Shown here piece by piece: positions 39,610 through 53,394 of a stretch of 64,000 bases of DNA. The DNA is taken from contig NC_069375.1 of NCBI RefSeq assembly GCF_021730395.1, positions 15,957,001 to 16,021,000 of the forward strand. Reading direction: 5' to 3'. Every line of letters starts with the position of its first letter. Position 1 is the stretch's first letter. The stretch is from Mercenaria mercenaria (taxonomy: Eukaryota > Mollusca > Bivalvia > Venerida > Veneridae). Under the pieces are notes generated by a model that was given only the letters and a program-made list of their open reading frames with translations, did no database searches and was not told the origin of the DNA. The position numbers and the translations under genes are program-made.

Positions 39610-39960
39610 AAGGTTTGAGAAAAGTATACTTACACATAAGTTTCCATTACACTAAGGTTTGAGAAAGGTATACCTACACATGAGTTTCCATTACACTAAG
39701 GTTTGAGAAAAGTATACCTACACATGAGTTTCCATTACACTAAGGTTTGAGAAAGGTATACTTACACATGAGTTTCCATTACACTAAGGTTTGAGAAAAG
39801 TATACCTACACATGAGTTTCCATTACACTAAGGTTTGAGAAAAGTATACCTACACAAGTTTCCATTAGACTAAGGTTTGAGAAAGGTATACCTACACATA
39901 AGTTTCCATTACACTAAGGTTTGAGAAAGGTATACCTACACATGAGTTTCCATTACACTA
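39610..39960. repeat. 44-bp minisatellite, 8 units
   Basis: Units starting AAGGTTTGAGAAA begin at 39610, 39654, 39698, 39742, 39786, 39830, 39872 and 39916. One unit is 42 bp. Units are nearly identical, so amplification is recent. There are no unique spacers. Confidence 0.95.
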
Positions 39961-41400
39961 AGGCTCGCAAGATCACTTTTGTAAGAATCTTCTTTTTACT
40001 GATATGATGTAGAAATGAGATTAACAAACCACTTATACACAGATGGTCATTGTATTCGTCCTGTAAAAATTAAGCGCCTTTCACAGAGTTCTGTGCCTCT
40101 TTAAACATCTGTCCATCGTAGAATACGTGTTTGAATATCTATCTCGCAAGTCACTTTCAAAATGCAGTTTGGAACATGTTTCAGGTAGCTGTAATCTACC
40201 ATAAAAGAATGAGCCAATATAAATATGCAGTTATCTATTATATCGTATTTTGTGACTTTTTCAAAATGGATTGAAGTGCTACTATAATTTTAAATACAAT
40301 TATGTTATTGAGTGCTACTCGGTCTTTCATTTTCGGTTTTTAAAGGTAACAAATTTATTTAACAAGTGGTTGACAGTGTTTGCATCTTCTGTTCAATCAA
40401 AAAAAAATACCAATTTGTAATTATGTGTTTGTGCTACATGTTCAGACTGAACATTAACTTACGTGACTAGTTTACAACAGTAGGTATAAATATGCTCGAA
40501 TGTTTGGGAAGAATCAATTCGTAAAGAAATCACCAGGTGAAAAGAAATCATTCAAACTCTCTGCTGATCTTATTGAATACATCGTTACGGTATATCATAA
40601 GTTATAATAATTATCTTATCTTATGTCGTGGAGTCTATAACTACGATACCATCAGTAGTGGATTATGATGAATCAATAAGATTTTAAGTAATTTTCAATT
40701 CAAAATGCTTCTCTATAATATGCATGAAATACTATATATCATTCGAGGGAATAACCATGTATACTAATTAATAAGTCTAATATATTTCGATTCACTTCAC
40801 ACTAAATATTGCCTTATGCTCATTCCGTCGTTCATTCTCAAAGTAGATTTCCATTTCAAATTCTGCATGGTAAGCATAAAACCTAAATGCAAAATAAATG
40901 AAAAACGAAAGAAAATACAAACTATTCTACGATTTAAAAGTTTCAAATCAGAATGAACTAACAAAACTTTCTTAGACCTTTTGATAGAGAAATGGACATA
41001 TTGTTTTGGAATTGCCACATACAGGTTGAACAAAATGTCAGTTTTCAAGGCATTGCTGTGTTCGGCTCAAGTGGATTTTGCCAGATCGGATCTCACGAGG
41101 CGTGCAAATGCAAACCACGAGAGCCTAATACAAAATCCCAGATCTAGCTAGTCATAATGACCCTTTTATAATATACCTCCATCAGTCTTCAATGTTTGTC
41201 GATGTTAAAACAGAACTGAGTGAAGTTTTTATGTGTCATATTTATAGAACTGTGTCAGGCCATGCATATTAAATGAAAGTAGTCCGGCAACATACAATAC
41301 AAAAGGTACAATACGGATTTTTTTCTGCCTGTTCATATTTACTTGTTAAATACTAGCCGTATTTGTGACAGAATTTATATAGATATATAATAAAAGCGGC
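39961..41400. other. intergenic, no gene recognised
   Basis: AT-rich; nothing recognised. Confidence 0.4.
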
Positions 41401-41410
41401 TAGAGGGCGT

Positions 41411-41520
41411 GGACGGTAGCTTGCATTTCTACTACCGTCCATGAACAGGTTCAATCAAACCGAGATGGCAACATTTTCTTTTATTTCGTGTCGGGCGACC
41501 TGTGGATTTTCCTATTTTTC
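41411..41520. repeat. hairpin-bearing repeat fragment
   Basis: GGACGGTAG and CTACCGTCC pair across a short loop (41411-41441), followed by ATGAACAGGTTCAATCAAAC. It resembles a fragment of a dispersed bivalve repeat. Confidence 0.4.
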
Positions 41521-41544
41521 ATTCTTTTACAGAATCTATATAGG

Positions 41545-42498
41545 TACGAGAGTCCTGCAAAAAGTTCTGTCATTGGGTTCGGATTTTTAAGTACTACGTT
41601 TTAACAAAATTATTTTTATTACCCCCCTTTACCGAAACACATTTTTTGTAACTTTTTTAACCAAATCGCGAAAAGCATTGTCCTTTTTTTCTTTCTTTTT
41701 TTTGTGTTTGGTATCTGTTGGAGACAATGATAAATGGCGCTGCCAAGAGAACTTCTGGACTTATATTTCTTGCCAGAAAACAATTTCCTAGGCCTTGGAA
41801 AAAAGTCACAGGGACTCAGGTCAGGTGAATACGGCGGATGGTTTACAACTTCACACTTTTTCAGAAGCCAAAAAAGACTTAACAACCTCACACTTGTGAT
41901 CTTGTGATGGAGGCGTTGTCGTATATAAGATGGACTCCTGACCATCCTTTGCTAAGACTTTTCTTATTGTAATACGCTTTCGCTTTCTTCAGTACAGAGT
42001 TCTTGTAGAATCGTCCAGTGACTGTATGACCAGATGGACAAGGCACTTGAACGACTGGCCCACTATAATTAAAGAAAATTGCAAACAACATTTTTTTTCG
42101 AACTTATGGTTCTCTTGGCAATACAGGAGCATTTATTTTTCGCTTCCATTGATTATTTTCAGCCCTTCTCTGTGGCTCAAACATGTGCACCCAGGTTCCG
42201 TCACCTGTTAGCAAGTTAGAAATAAACCGACTATCACAGCCTTTGTATGTTTTCAAAAGTTCCTGGGCACATATAATGTGTTATTTCTTTTGGTCCCCAG
42301 TGAGCAAATGAGGTGTCCACCTGGCGCAAACCTTTGTCAGGTCCAAATGCTTTTTCAGAATTGTTTGCACACTGCCTTCTGATATGCCGGTACAACTGGC
42401 TATATATTTCACCGACAATCGCACATCCAGCCGCAGCTTTTACAGCAGCAATGTTTGCCTTTGTAATAGAGGTTTTAGGCCTACCAGAACGGGAATCA
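41545..42498 (-). mobile_element. mariner-like DNA transposon, truncated and degenerate
   Basis: The - strand encodes pieces of a Tc1/mariner transposase in order. They are NDSRSGRPKTS and GLRQVDTS (end of the N-terminal region), FFNYSGPVVQVPCPSGHTVT and YDNAS (second catalytic Asp), then VVNHPPYSPDLSPCDFF (third catalytic Asp), spread over several frames. The segment downstream carries TACGAGAGTCCTGCAAAAAG at 41545, resembling a mariner inverted terminus. The N-terminal helix-turn-helix domain and 5' terminus are missing: similarity stops at about 42498, exactly where the tubulin promoter copy begins. It is not active. Confidence 0.8.
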
Positions 42499-42690
42499 TT
42501 TCTTATTCTGAAATTTATGTTTCTAAAATACATAACAAGTTTTTGATATGATGTATACTTATTGATGAATGGAATAAATCTAACCCGATATAGAATACGG
42601 CGTCGCTAGCAACGTGCAGTCAGTTCATCTCCGCAACATCATTACGTTCAGTAGAAAAGGCTGTCAATTCTTCACAATGGTAAGTCTATT
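42499..42690 (+). pseudogene. orphan alpha-tubulin promoter plus ATG exon (class B)
   Basis: The segment aligns along its whole length with the reverse complement of 52701-52890, which is the promoter and first exon of copy 3. Shared parts are TTCTTATTCTGAAAT, ATACATAACAAGTTTTTGAT, GATGTATACTTATTGATGAA, CCGATATA (TATA here TATAGAA at 42589-42595, versus TATAAAA in copy 3), GTCGCTAGCAAC at 42602-42613, CGCAACATCATTACGTTCAG, and ATG at 42677-42679 with donor GTAAGT. No tubulin exon 2 or 3 follows on the + strand. It is a duplicated fragment of a tubulin gene, or the remnant of a lost fifth copy. Confidence 0.85.
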
Positions 42691-42709
42691 TTTTAACTTT
42701 AAATTGAAA

Positions 42710-43050
42710 CTGCTTATATCTTATTGTAACTTCAAATAAACATTGTCCAAAATACAAACAAAGTATGTACAGGGGCTGGGCCCATTATACCCAAGGTCAA
42801 GGTCACCAAGGTGTTATTTTTAAGGTTAAAGTTTTTCGGCAACGTTTGTTTTTGTTATATCTTTGTTACTATTGCTTATATCTTATAGTCCGATCAATTC
42901 GTAACAGAAAATGTCAAAATACTTCAGAAAATGGGAAAAGCACCAAAATTGGCACAGCTTTTTATTAAAGCATAAAAAAAACATTTTTTTCATGGGACCC
43001 ATTTGATATCTGTCAAGATGGCCGATACGGCAGCCATTTTCCAAAATGAT
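42710..43050. repeat. single unit of the 46.9-47.5 kb tandem family plus flank
   Basis: GGGCTGGGCCCATTATACCC, AAGGTCAAGGTCACCAAG and TTAAGGTTAAAG match units at 47.0-47.4 kb. The following 42905-43040 (ATACTTCAGAAAATGGGAAA, CAAGATGGCCG) matches 46860-46990 in inverse orientation. Confidence 0.7.
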
Positions 43051-44560
43051 CGCCAAAACTCAATATTACAAGATTCTAATGAAAGGTCATTATATTTACA
43101 TTCATCCCCAAAATGCACAAAATATAAATATATATAATAAAATAAATCCTAAATTTGCATCAAATGCAAAAATAACAATTCAAATGATGTTAATTTCTTT
43201 CTGTTCCCATTGTAACGGCTAAAATCTAGCCTTTAAAACTCAGTTTAATATTATCATTGTGTTTTGTCATATTTTAAAGAATGTTTTGTTTTACTATATG
43301 TAATTTATATTATATTACTTGCATTCCCTTAGCAGCAGAATAGTGAAACAATGTTGTTATTTCCCCACCAGTGTTAAGCCAGAGGGGGCTTATAAATTGC
43401 CCAATATAAATGTCAATACATCAGCCATGCAAAGTGGGAGATTGCAATAACTTTAAAACTACAGCAGATTTTTTACGTGATACGTGTTTCATGGATAGAT
43501 GGCAATGTGGAAAATGCCAGTGTTATTTAAATTTGTTCCTATGGCAAATGACGGATTCTAAAATAACTTCAGAAGTACAAATTCTAAAGACTTCTTTATG
43601 AAACCTTGTTTACAGATGGTAGGTACTATGGAGAATGTGAAGGTCAATTAACTTAGTTTCTATATAAAATTGTAGTTCCATTGACACCAAGTACGACAAC
43701 TGCCCCTTTCGGTTTTGGACTTCGAAATGCAAGAATAGATTATAGCGACTGGCTAGCAGGATAAAATAAAACAAGAATCCTTGTTATGCACCCGCAGTCA
43801 CAATATCTGCATAATAAATCATTGATTATGTAATGCTTACTGTGTAACAAAGAAGAGTAAGGCTGAGAATATTAAAAGTTGCTTTCACGGATAACATTAA
43901 ATATAACGATAACTGTTCTGCGAAATATATTACTCTGCACAGTGAGTTGAAATCTGAAATAAGGTACATGTCAGATACTTGTGTCAGTACACAAAAGCAC
44001 GAGATTGGTGACGACTTATGTTAACTTGCATAAGGCAGTGCAGAGCATTTTAGCACTTTTGACAAACTTCCTTCGACAGCCTTTATCTACATGTAGGTTG
44101 CAAATGCACTTGAGGAGCTATTGGTTCGAGACTCAGGTACTTGAGGCAAAAACTACCGGAAAGGTTCCAATTTATTAAAGATACCTCTGGTCAGCCTTAT
44201 TTATCTTGACTTGGAATTTTAGGAAAATGATAGAACATCTGACCCCCATATGTGCCCGGCCTAATCGGCAACCTTTTTTAGTATGTTCAAGAGGTGTGGC
44301 AGACGATACAGGAATGCACACTATAGCCCTAATCTTTGTGTGAACAGATAGTTGATCAGCTACTTGACATGTTTTGTTGTAAGGAAGAGTATCGAAAGCC
44401 TCCATCTATACCACAGAAATATTACATGAACAGTTTGTTTGTAGGAAGGTGTAGAAAATGCATTTAAAAACTTGATTCACCGGTAAGCCGAGCTGTACTT
44501 GTTACTTTTGTTTTAAAATAAGACAGTGTTATTTATTTCTTGTCTTAAACTAGTAAATTG
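43051..44560. other. 1.5 kb without a recognisable gene
   Basis: The 63-codon ORF at 43410-43601 is cysteine-rich by chance as far as I can tell. Nothing else seen. Confidence 0.4.
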
Positions 44561-44561
44561 G

Positions 44562-44955
44562 TATTAAAATTGTTTTTTTGAATACATGTGCTCATTAGAT
44601 AAATACTTAAGTACTCACAGTTAATATGTCCCTATCTAATATATTCTAATTTCAGTAAAAATGTCCAAAAATAGATATTAGAGCACATTTTTTGTAGAAA
44701 TGACAGATTCTTTTCCTAATTTATACCCCCAGCACACTCAGCAACGTTCCCACTACACATTAAAATTGTGTTTCGAATACATGTGCTCATTAGATAAATC
44801 CTCAAGTACTCGCAGTTAATATGTCCCTATCTAATATATTCTAATTTCAGTAAAAATGTCCAAAAATAGATATTACAGCACATTTTTTTGCAGAAATGAC
44901 AGATTCTTTTCCTAATGTATACCCCCATCACACTTAGCAACGTTCCAACTACATC
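44562..44955. repeat. 197-bp tandem duplication
   Basis: ATTAAAATTG at 44562 recurs at 44759. Both units contain GAATACATGTGCTCATTAGA, ATGTCCCTATCTAATATATT, CAGTAAAAATGTCC and AGCAACGTTCC. Similarity is about 93% by eye. Confidence 0.85.
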
Positions 44956-46020
44956 CTAAAAACTGACAGGATGCAGTAAGAACTTGTACAATGTAGAAGG
45001 GATACAGTATACACCGATAAGAACATGATAATTTTGGTCTCCACAACTGTAGAGGACACGGTCGAACTTTGGACATGTTAAAAACAAAAGTAGTGAGGAC
45101 GTGGTCGAATTAGGAAGCAGGAAGAACTTAATAAGGACGTAGTTATGATGTAACTAAAACCTAGTAAAGCATGGTACAAGCGTGATGCGGACGGGAAAGA
45201 CAGCATGGCATGCTCATTGCGCTGTCACTGGGTTGTTATTGCGTTCTTGCTATGTCAATAAAGTTCTCACTACGACTTATCTACGCTTGTGTGCTATAAC
45301 ATGCTACGTCCATACCACATTGTAGAACACCGCATTAGGTTATAAATACGTTCTTTCGGTGCTTAACATGTCTATGTCACGTTTGCAGCAGGTTCTCATC
45401 GTGTCTGTTTCAGATTTTGAGAATTGAGTATAAATACTGGATCCAATTCCCCATCACGTCATTTCAACCAGCAATGGGTTTGATCGCATATCATCAGGAA
45501 TTACCATATATCATGGACTCACCAGCACGGCAGTTTGTAGCAGATATCTAGACTTTCGTATACCCTTCACACTGCCTTTGCTTTTTCCACGACGGCCTCT
45601 CTATAAGACTGCTCTGATTTCTTCGGGGGGAGGATGATATGGCCTTGTTGTATATTGTATTTGATTGTTGTTGAGTGTAGATGAGGACACAATATCACTT
45701 GCAGAAGAAATGAAAGAGGCGCGTGGCGTAGTACTTACAAGTAGCCGACGAACGTAGTGAAGTGATACGCGCATGCTTAAAGCATGGTAAGCGAGAGGTG
45801 CAATCTGACTGGTCGTACTAAGAATGTAGTAAGAAAGCATTGGACGTGAAGAGGCGCGTGGTAAGAAAATAAGTGTGAATGTGTTAGACGCCGTGAGAAC
45901 CTGGCAAGGATGTTGTAAGGGCGCAGTATGATCTTTAGAACTGCACATTTTTCGAGTTTGACCCCCGTCCCAACTGCGTTAAAGTTTTCAGGACGAAGTG
46001 TGATCTTCATGGTCTTCGTC
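44956..46020. other. decayed repeat-like region, no gene
   Basis: Words such as GTAGTGAGGACGTGGT and their inverses (TTCTCACTACGAC) recur between 45080 and 45950. This suggests an old, self-complementary element. The 115-codon ORF on the - strand (45601-45948) has no domain and an amino-acid make-up dictated by these words. Confidence 0.35.
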
Positions 46021-46370
46021 TGGGAGTGATCAGGGCATTAGTGACTGTATATGATATGCTTATGACAGTAAACTATAAAACTATTGTTATGACACAATAT
46101 GCTACAATTTGATAAAAACTGAATATTACTGGAACATCAAACGGCAATAACTTTTTTCCCAAAGAAATCATGATGGTCTAACTGGCCAGTGATGTTCACA
46201 TGATCTATCGCACTAATATAGTTAATGAATTATATAGTTTTACTAAGTATCATTAGTTCTCTTGATGTATATAAATTGAAATGAAAACAGCAACACTAAC
46301 ACATTCTGAGTCGCGAAAACTAATGACAAAGTGAAACACATGTCTTTTATTCACTAATACATACTACAGA

Positions 46371-46550
46371 TAAACTTCGTTTGCTCAAACTCTGATAATT
46401 CGAACACCATCCTTCACTTGAACCTATCGTCAGGTCCCAACCAAATTCCTTTATAATATATTATTCCTCGATCACTCAAACTACCGATAACTCGAATACA
46501 TTTTGTCGGTCCTGATGGGTTCCAGTTATCGAAGTTCGAATGTATTTATA
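46371..46550. repeat. MITE-like sequence related to 22.45 kb
   Basis: ACTCTGATAATTCGAACACC, CTACCGATAACTCGAATACA and TTATCGAAGTTCGAATG are arranged around a centre near 46460. It is weakly similar in plan to 22450-22617. Confidence 0.4.
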
Positions 46551-46854
46551 TTAATTTACAACTGTTGTAAAGTTCTGCACAGGACTGTTGCCATTTTAAA
46601 CATTCTTGATATGCCAGTTACTATTATATACTTAATTTTGACTCACATAAATGCATTCTGACTTTTCTTCTGCTTAATAGCAAATTTTATCCAAGGGAGA
46701 CAACTTTTTTTCATTTTGTTGGAAGAGTGGTATTTTTGTTAATAAAAAATATGTTTGAATTTATTCAAACGGGTGATTTTAGCTTATTATACTGATGACT
46801 GTAAGTGTCTATGGAAGTTTTATAGATAATATTAGGTATTTCTGAAAATATATA

Positions 46855-47470
46855 CATGCATGGCGGCCATCTTGGATTTTTCGGCCATATTGGGTTATTT
46901 GGAGTGGGTCTCATGCTCATTTTTAGTGTTTTGCCCTAAAGTATTTATGTACCAGTTTTTGTGCTTTTCCCATTTTCTGAAGTATATTTACACCATTTTA
47001 CTGCACTATTACTACAAGTTCACAAAAACATTGTCCAGCATACAAACAAATTATGTGCAGGGACTGGGCCCATTATACCCAAGGTCAAGGTCACCAAGTT
47101 GTTATACTTAGGTTATATTTAAGGTTAAAGGTTTCCGGCAACCTTTGTTTTTCTGTCATATCTTTGTTACTATTGCTTATATCGTACTACAAGTTCACAT
47201 AAACATTGTCCAGCATACAAAGTATGTGCAGGGGCTGGGCCCATTATACCCAAGGTCAAGGCCACCAAGGTGTTATACTTATGTTATTTTTAAGGTTAAA
47301 GTTCTTCGGCAACCTTTGTTTTTCTGTCATATCTTTGTTATTAATGCTTATATCTTACTATACGTTCACATAAACGTTGTCCAGCATACAAACAAGGTAT
47401 ATGCAGGGCCTGGGTCCATTATACCCAAGGTCAAGGTCACATTGTTGTTATACTTGGAATTATTTTCATG
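46855..47470. repeat. ~173-bp tandem modules, ~3 units
   Basis: Units carry ACATTGTCCAGCATACAAA (47028, 47203, 47374), GGGCTGGGCCCATTATACCC and CAAGGTCAAGGTCACC. They are preceded by GCGGCCATCTTGG, the inverse of the flank at 43.0 kb. Confidence 0.85.
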
Positions 47471-47945
47471 TTAAATTTTCTTGAAAGCTTTGTTTATAAA
47501 CATACCTTTGGTACTTTAAAAGTTAATGACTTGAAATATTGAATATTTATTTATAATCATCATCTGCATGTGTGGTCACAATCCCCAAAACTCTAATTGT
47601 ATTTTTAACAGAATTATGCCCCTTTCATGCTTAGTTTTTTTGGCAATCTTCGCTTTCTGGATATAACTTTAGTACAATATAAGATAAAGACTTGAAACTT
47701 AAAATGTATCTTTATCATCAATATTTGCATGTGTGGTAACAATCCCCATTACTCTGATTTTTTACCAAATTACGCCCCTTTCATACCTAAATATTTTGAC
47801 ATACTTCGTTTTCTGGACATAACTTTGGTAATATATAAGATAATGACTTGAAACTCAAAATATATCTTTACCATCATCATCTGCATGTGTGGTAACAATC
47901 CCAATAACTCTTATTTGTGTTCTTGACAGAATTATGCCCCTTGGT
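47471..47945. repeat. ~155-bp tandem modules, ~3 units
   Basis: GCATGTGTGGTAACAATCCC recurs near 47567, 47725 and 47883, with ATGCCCCTTTCAT and CTTTCTGGATATAAC in each unit. It follows directly on the 173-bp array. Confidence 0.8.
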
Positions 47946-48394
47946 GTATCTTCCTTTTAAACTTCAACGGTTGAGGTCTCTTATTGAAACATATATTCAT
48001 TTTACTGTCAAATCGTCGAATAGTGGAGCGCGCTGTCTTACGGACAGCTTTTGTTATATTGGCGTATCAATTTTTAAACTTTTTTTAAGACATACACATA
48101 CCTATTTTATGAGTAATTTTAATATAAAAAAAAAATGGTTTTAAATGAGAAAGTAGGATAAATGAACATTATGTTACTGTCATTTTAAATTTAAATTGTT
48201 AGGTTCTTCTACGAAGAAAGCTTCAACTTCAATATTTTCTTCGCCTTATCTAATGAATTCAAATTAATAAAATAAAGTCAATACATATTAAACTCTTATA
48301 CTTTATCATTTTTATCATTTAGATACTGAATACATTTGCATATAGATCTACAAATCTATAATATTTCTCTGTTTTGTATGACAGTTGATGCTAC
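47946..48394. other. intergenic, no gene recognised
   Basis: AT-rich; nothing recognised. Confidence 0.4.
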
Positions 48395-49228
48395 TGTAGG
48401 CTTACTTATTTTAGCGGTGTACTAATAACAGCGCTTTAGCGCTATCTCACGTGCGCTTAATCATTCCCGCATTATTAGTCCAAGCTTTTCATTACATTTT
48501 CATTTGATGATTTTTCTCGAACTTTTGCAAATAAATACTCTTGACTGTTTGCACTAGTTACACTGCTTGCTAATATTTAAAGGTTCGTATAATATTCCTG
48601 TTTATTGTTCATATTATTATTTCAAATATATCATCATACAAAATAAAATATTTAAGCTTGTAGTTTGTGTTTTTTCTCATTTGATCAAGTTGTTATCGAA
48701 TACCGTATCACCTTCGGACATGTCCGTTGTTGCAGTCGCTCGTTTACGGAAAGGTGTGAACGTTTGTATTAAGACACAATGCATGTAGGACAAAGGAGAT
48801 TCAATGATTAAAATGTGTGACAATCTCGTTTTATTTTAGCAGTTAGAACTAGTATACAGAATATATAACACGCAGATTATTAAAATTAAATACAAGAAGA
48901 GATTTACGGTATAACACTTAAGTAAATAATTTAAAATAAATCCTACTTTCTTTAGCCCGCCAACAGTGAAAAAGGTGATTTCATAATCAGTATGACGTAT
49001 AATTACAGCAGAAACACATTACATAAAAATTGCCGACGGTTAAGTTTATTTCCGAATATTTTCGTGAATCTGCGTAAATCTCCGATAGCCTCATCTCGGA
49101 CAGCGCTAAAATTACAAATTAGCGGTCTCGCGAGAGCGCTAATTCACGTCCACGCATTAAATAGATATTTCACCAAAAATTGCGTTTGCGCTAAATGTTT
49201 GCCGCGCTAATAAATGTACGCCTGTATT
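48395..49228. mobile_element. ~830-bp element with GCGCTAA-rich inverted ends
   Basis: The left end TGTAGGCTTACTTATTTTAG followed by CGGTG corresponds to the inverse of the right end (TACAGGCGTACATTTATTAG followed by CGCGG on the - strand). AGCGCTTTAGCGCTA and AGCGCTAAAATTACAAATTA lie just inside. The ends are diverged. No coding potential. Confidence 0.5.
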
Positions 49229-50103
49229 ATTATTACTTCATCTTTTGAGCAAATGTCTTAATAATATTTTGATTTAATCATACTTAAAGATTTAGATTTC
49301 ACATGGATGACTAACTAACTTTTAAATCTACAGACAAGTTCTATTCTATATTTAATATCCACCTCACTGCATATAAATGGCCATGTAGTTCCAGAATCTA
49401 TCAAATGTGTTCCATAAGGCTTTAAATTTTATGTTAAAACTGGTTGAAATAAAAGCTTTCAAAATAGATGTTATTCATAATTACGTAGTAAGAAAACCTC
49501 TACTTTTAATACTGCAAATGATCATTAAAAGTTTGAACCATAAAGGGAGTTAATAAAAAAAACAGATTCAAATTAAACTTTTCAACTGTATTCATCAAAA
49601 TTCAAACCTTCAACAAATATTAGAGAGAAAAAATACCAAATTAAAGAAATTAATATATTTTACGTTCACAGCGGAAAATGTGAAAGCCACATGTGAGCAC
49701 ACATACCATCACGAACCACGTGACCACTGTCACTTGATATTGACTGATAACACAGCGTAAATCCTTTACTTTTAGTAGTCATGCCATATATATTTAATTA
49801 GTTCGCATGAAATATAAATAAATACATCTGCTTTTACCAGTTTTAAAGCATCTTGAAATGATTTTTATCTACTGTAATCTGTCATCTGTTGGACAATTAT
49901 CGTGCTATGAATACTCTATGTTATTTCCCTGTTTCTAACTTTGATTCACTAGACAGGCACCATATTCAGCTGTTTATAATTCGTCCTGACGTTACACCGT
50001 TGAATATGAAAGTTTAATGGGTGTGTTTTAAGTAACCAACGGCAAATGCCAAGTATATAACGATAACTACGTACATGTATGTCCCATTTCGCTTTGTGAC
50101 AAA
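49229..50103. other. 3' side of tubulin copy 3, no gene recognised
   Basis: AT-rich; nothing recognised. Confidence 0.4.
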
Positions 50104-50109
50104 TTTATT
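50104..50109 (-). terminator. poly(A) signal of tubulin copy 3
   Basis: AATAAA on the - strand, about 120 bp past the stop. Confidence 0.5.
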
Positions 50110-50227
50110 TTATAACAATCAGCCAAATGATCATTTATAGTCATGATTTTCAGTTACCGGTGTGAAGCAAAAAGAAAAATAAACAGAGTAATCTAGTAAT
50201 TTTAAACAGACAAAATGTTTGCAAACG

Positions 50228-52708
<2,481 letters not shown>

Positions 52709-52895
52709 CGTGAAGAATTAAGACAGCCTTTCTCACTGAACGTAATGATGTTGCGGAGACGATGATCAGACTGTGCGTTGCTAGCGACGCTTTCTTTTAT
52801 ATCGGGGTAGATTTATTCTATTCATCAATAAGTATACATCAAATCAAAAACTTGTTATGTATTTGAGAAACATACATTTCAGAATAAGAAATTGG
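52709..52895 (-). promoter_or_regulatory. core promoter and 5' UTR of alpha-tubulin copy 3 (class B)
   Basis: On the - strand: TATAAAA at 52801-52795, then GTCGCTAGCAAC at 52788-52777, then CGCAACATCATTACGTTCAG, and ATG at 52708. The 12-bp word fits the two-armed X-box pattern (GTNRCY + RGYAAC) with no spacer. The more distal block out to 52895 is conserved with the orphan at 42.5 kb, so the promoter region is at least 180 bp. Factor binding is inferred. Confidence 0.65.
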
Positions 52896-53390
52896 CTTTT
52901 AATTTAAAAGTGTTAATCGCCTTCTAGAGAAGAGGAATATCAAAATAACGGTGTTTTATTGTTGCCAGTTTTAAGGTGGCGTGAAACAGAAACGTTAAAT
53001 TATCGTAAAAATATGTTCAAGCAAACATGTATCTTTTTGGAGAAACCAAACTGACAGTTTTTTCTCTTTTTTTTCTTTCTTTTTTTGTAAAATGCCTAAC
53101 ACATATATTGGATATTGTCATGCATATCTTTGTATATAGTTGACACGAAACCTGTAGCCACCCTTTGCACACGTTTCTGCAATTCATGTTTGATAGTTTT
53201 TATGTTAAGTATAGTCTATTAACTATATTTCATAATTTCATAATCTCTATCAAAGGCGGTATCGTCATAATATGGTTGTATAATGTAGCTTTGGTGACGA
53301 ATGAAAACATGATAATTATGTATGATAGAATGAATAATATATTGCCACGATCTACCGTATGTGTGTGGTCGCTTGTATGTCAAGTTCAGT
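52896..53390. other. intergenic, no gene recognised
   Basis: AT-rich; nothing recognised. Confidence 0.4.
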
Positions 53391-53394
53391 TGGA

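Noticed and set aside
39610-39960. CRISPR-like appearance of evenly spaced 44-bp repeats
   Set aside because: There are no unique spacers between units, and the DNA is eukaryotic; it is a minisatellite.
43410-43601. Small cysteine-rich ORF (63 aa)
   Set aside because: Cysteine spacing fits no family I know, there is no signal peptide, and the surrounding DNA looks noncoding.
45601-46010. Two overlapping - strand ORFs (115 and 77 aa)
   Set aside because: They fall in a decayed repeat region, with no domain and no conserved neighbour.
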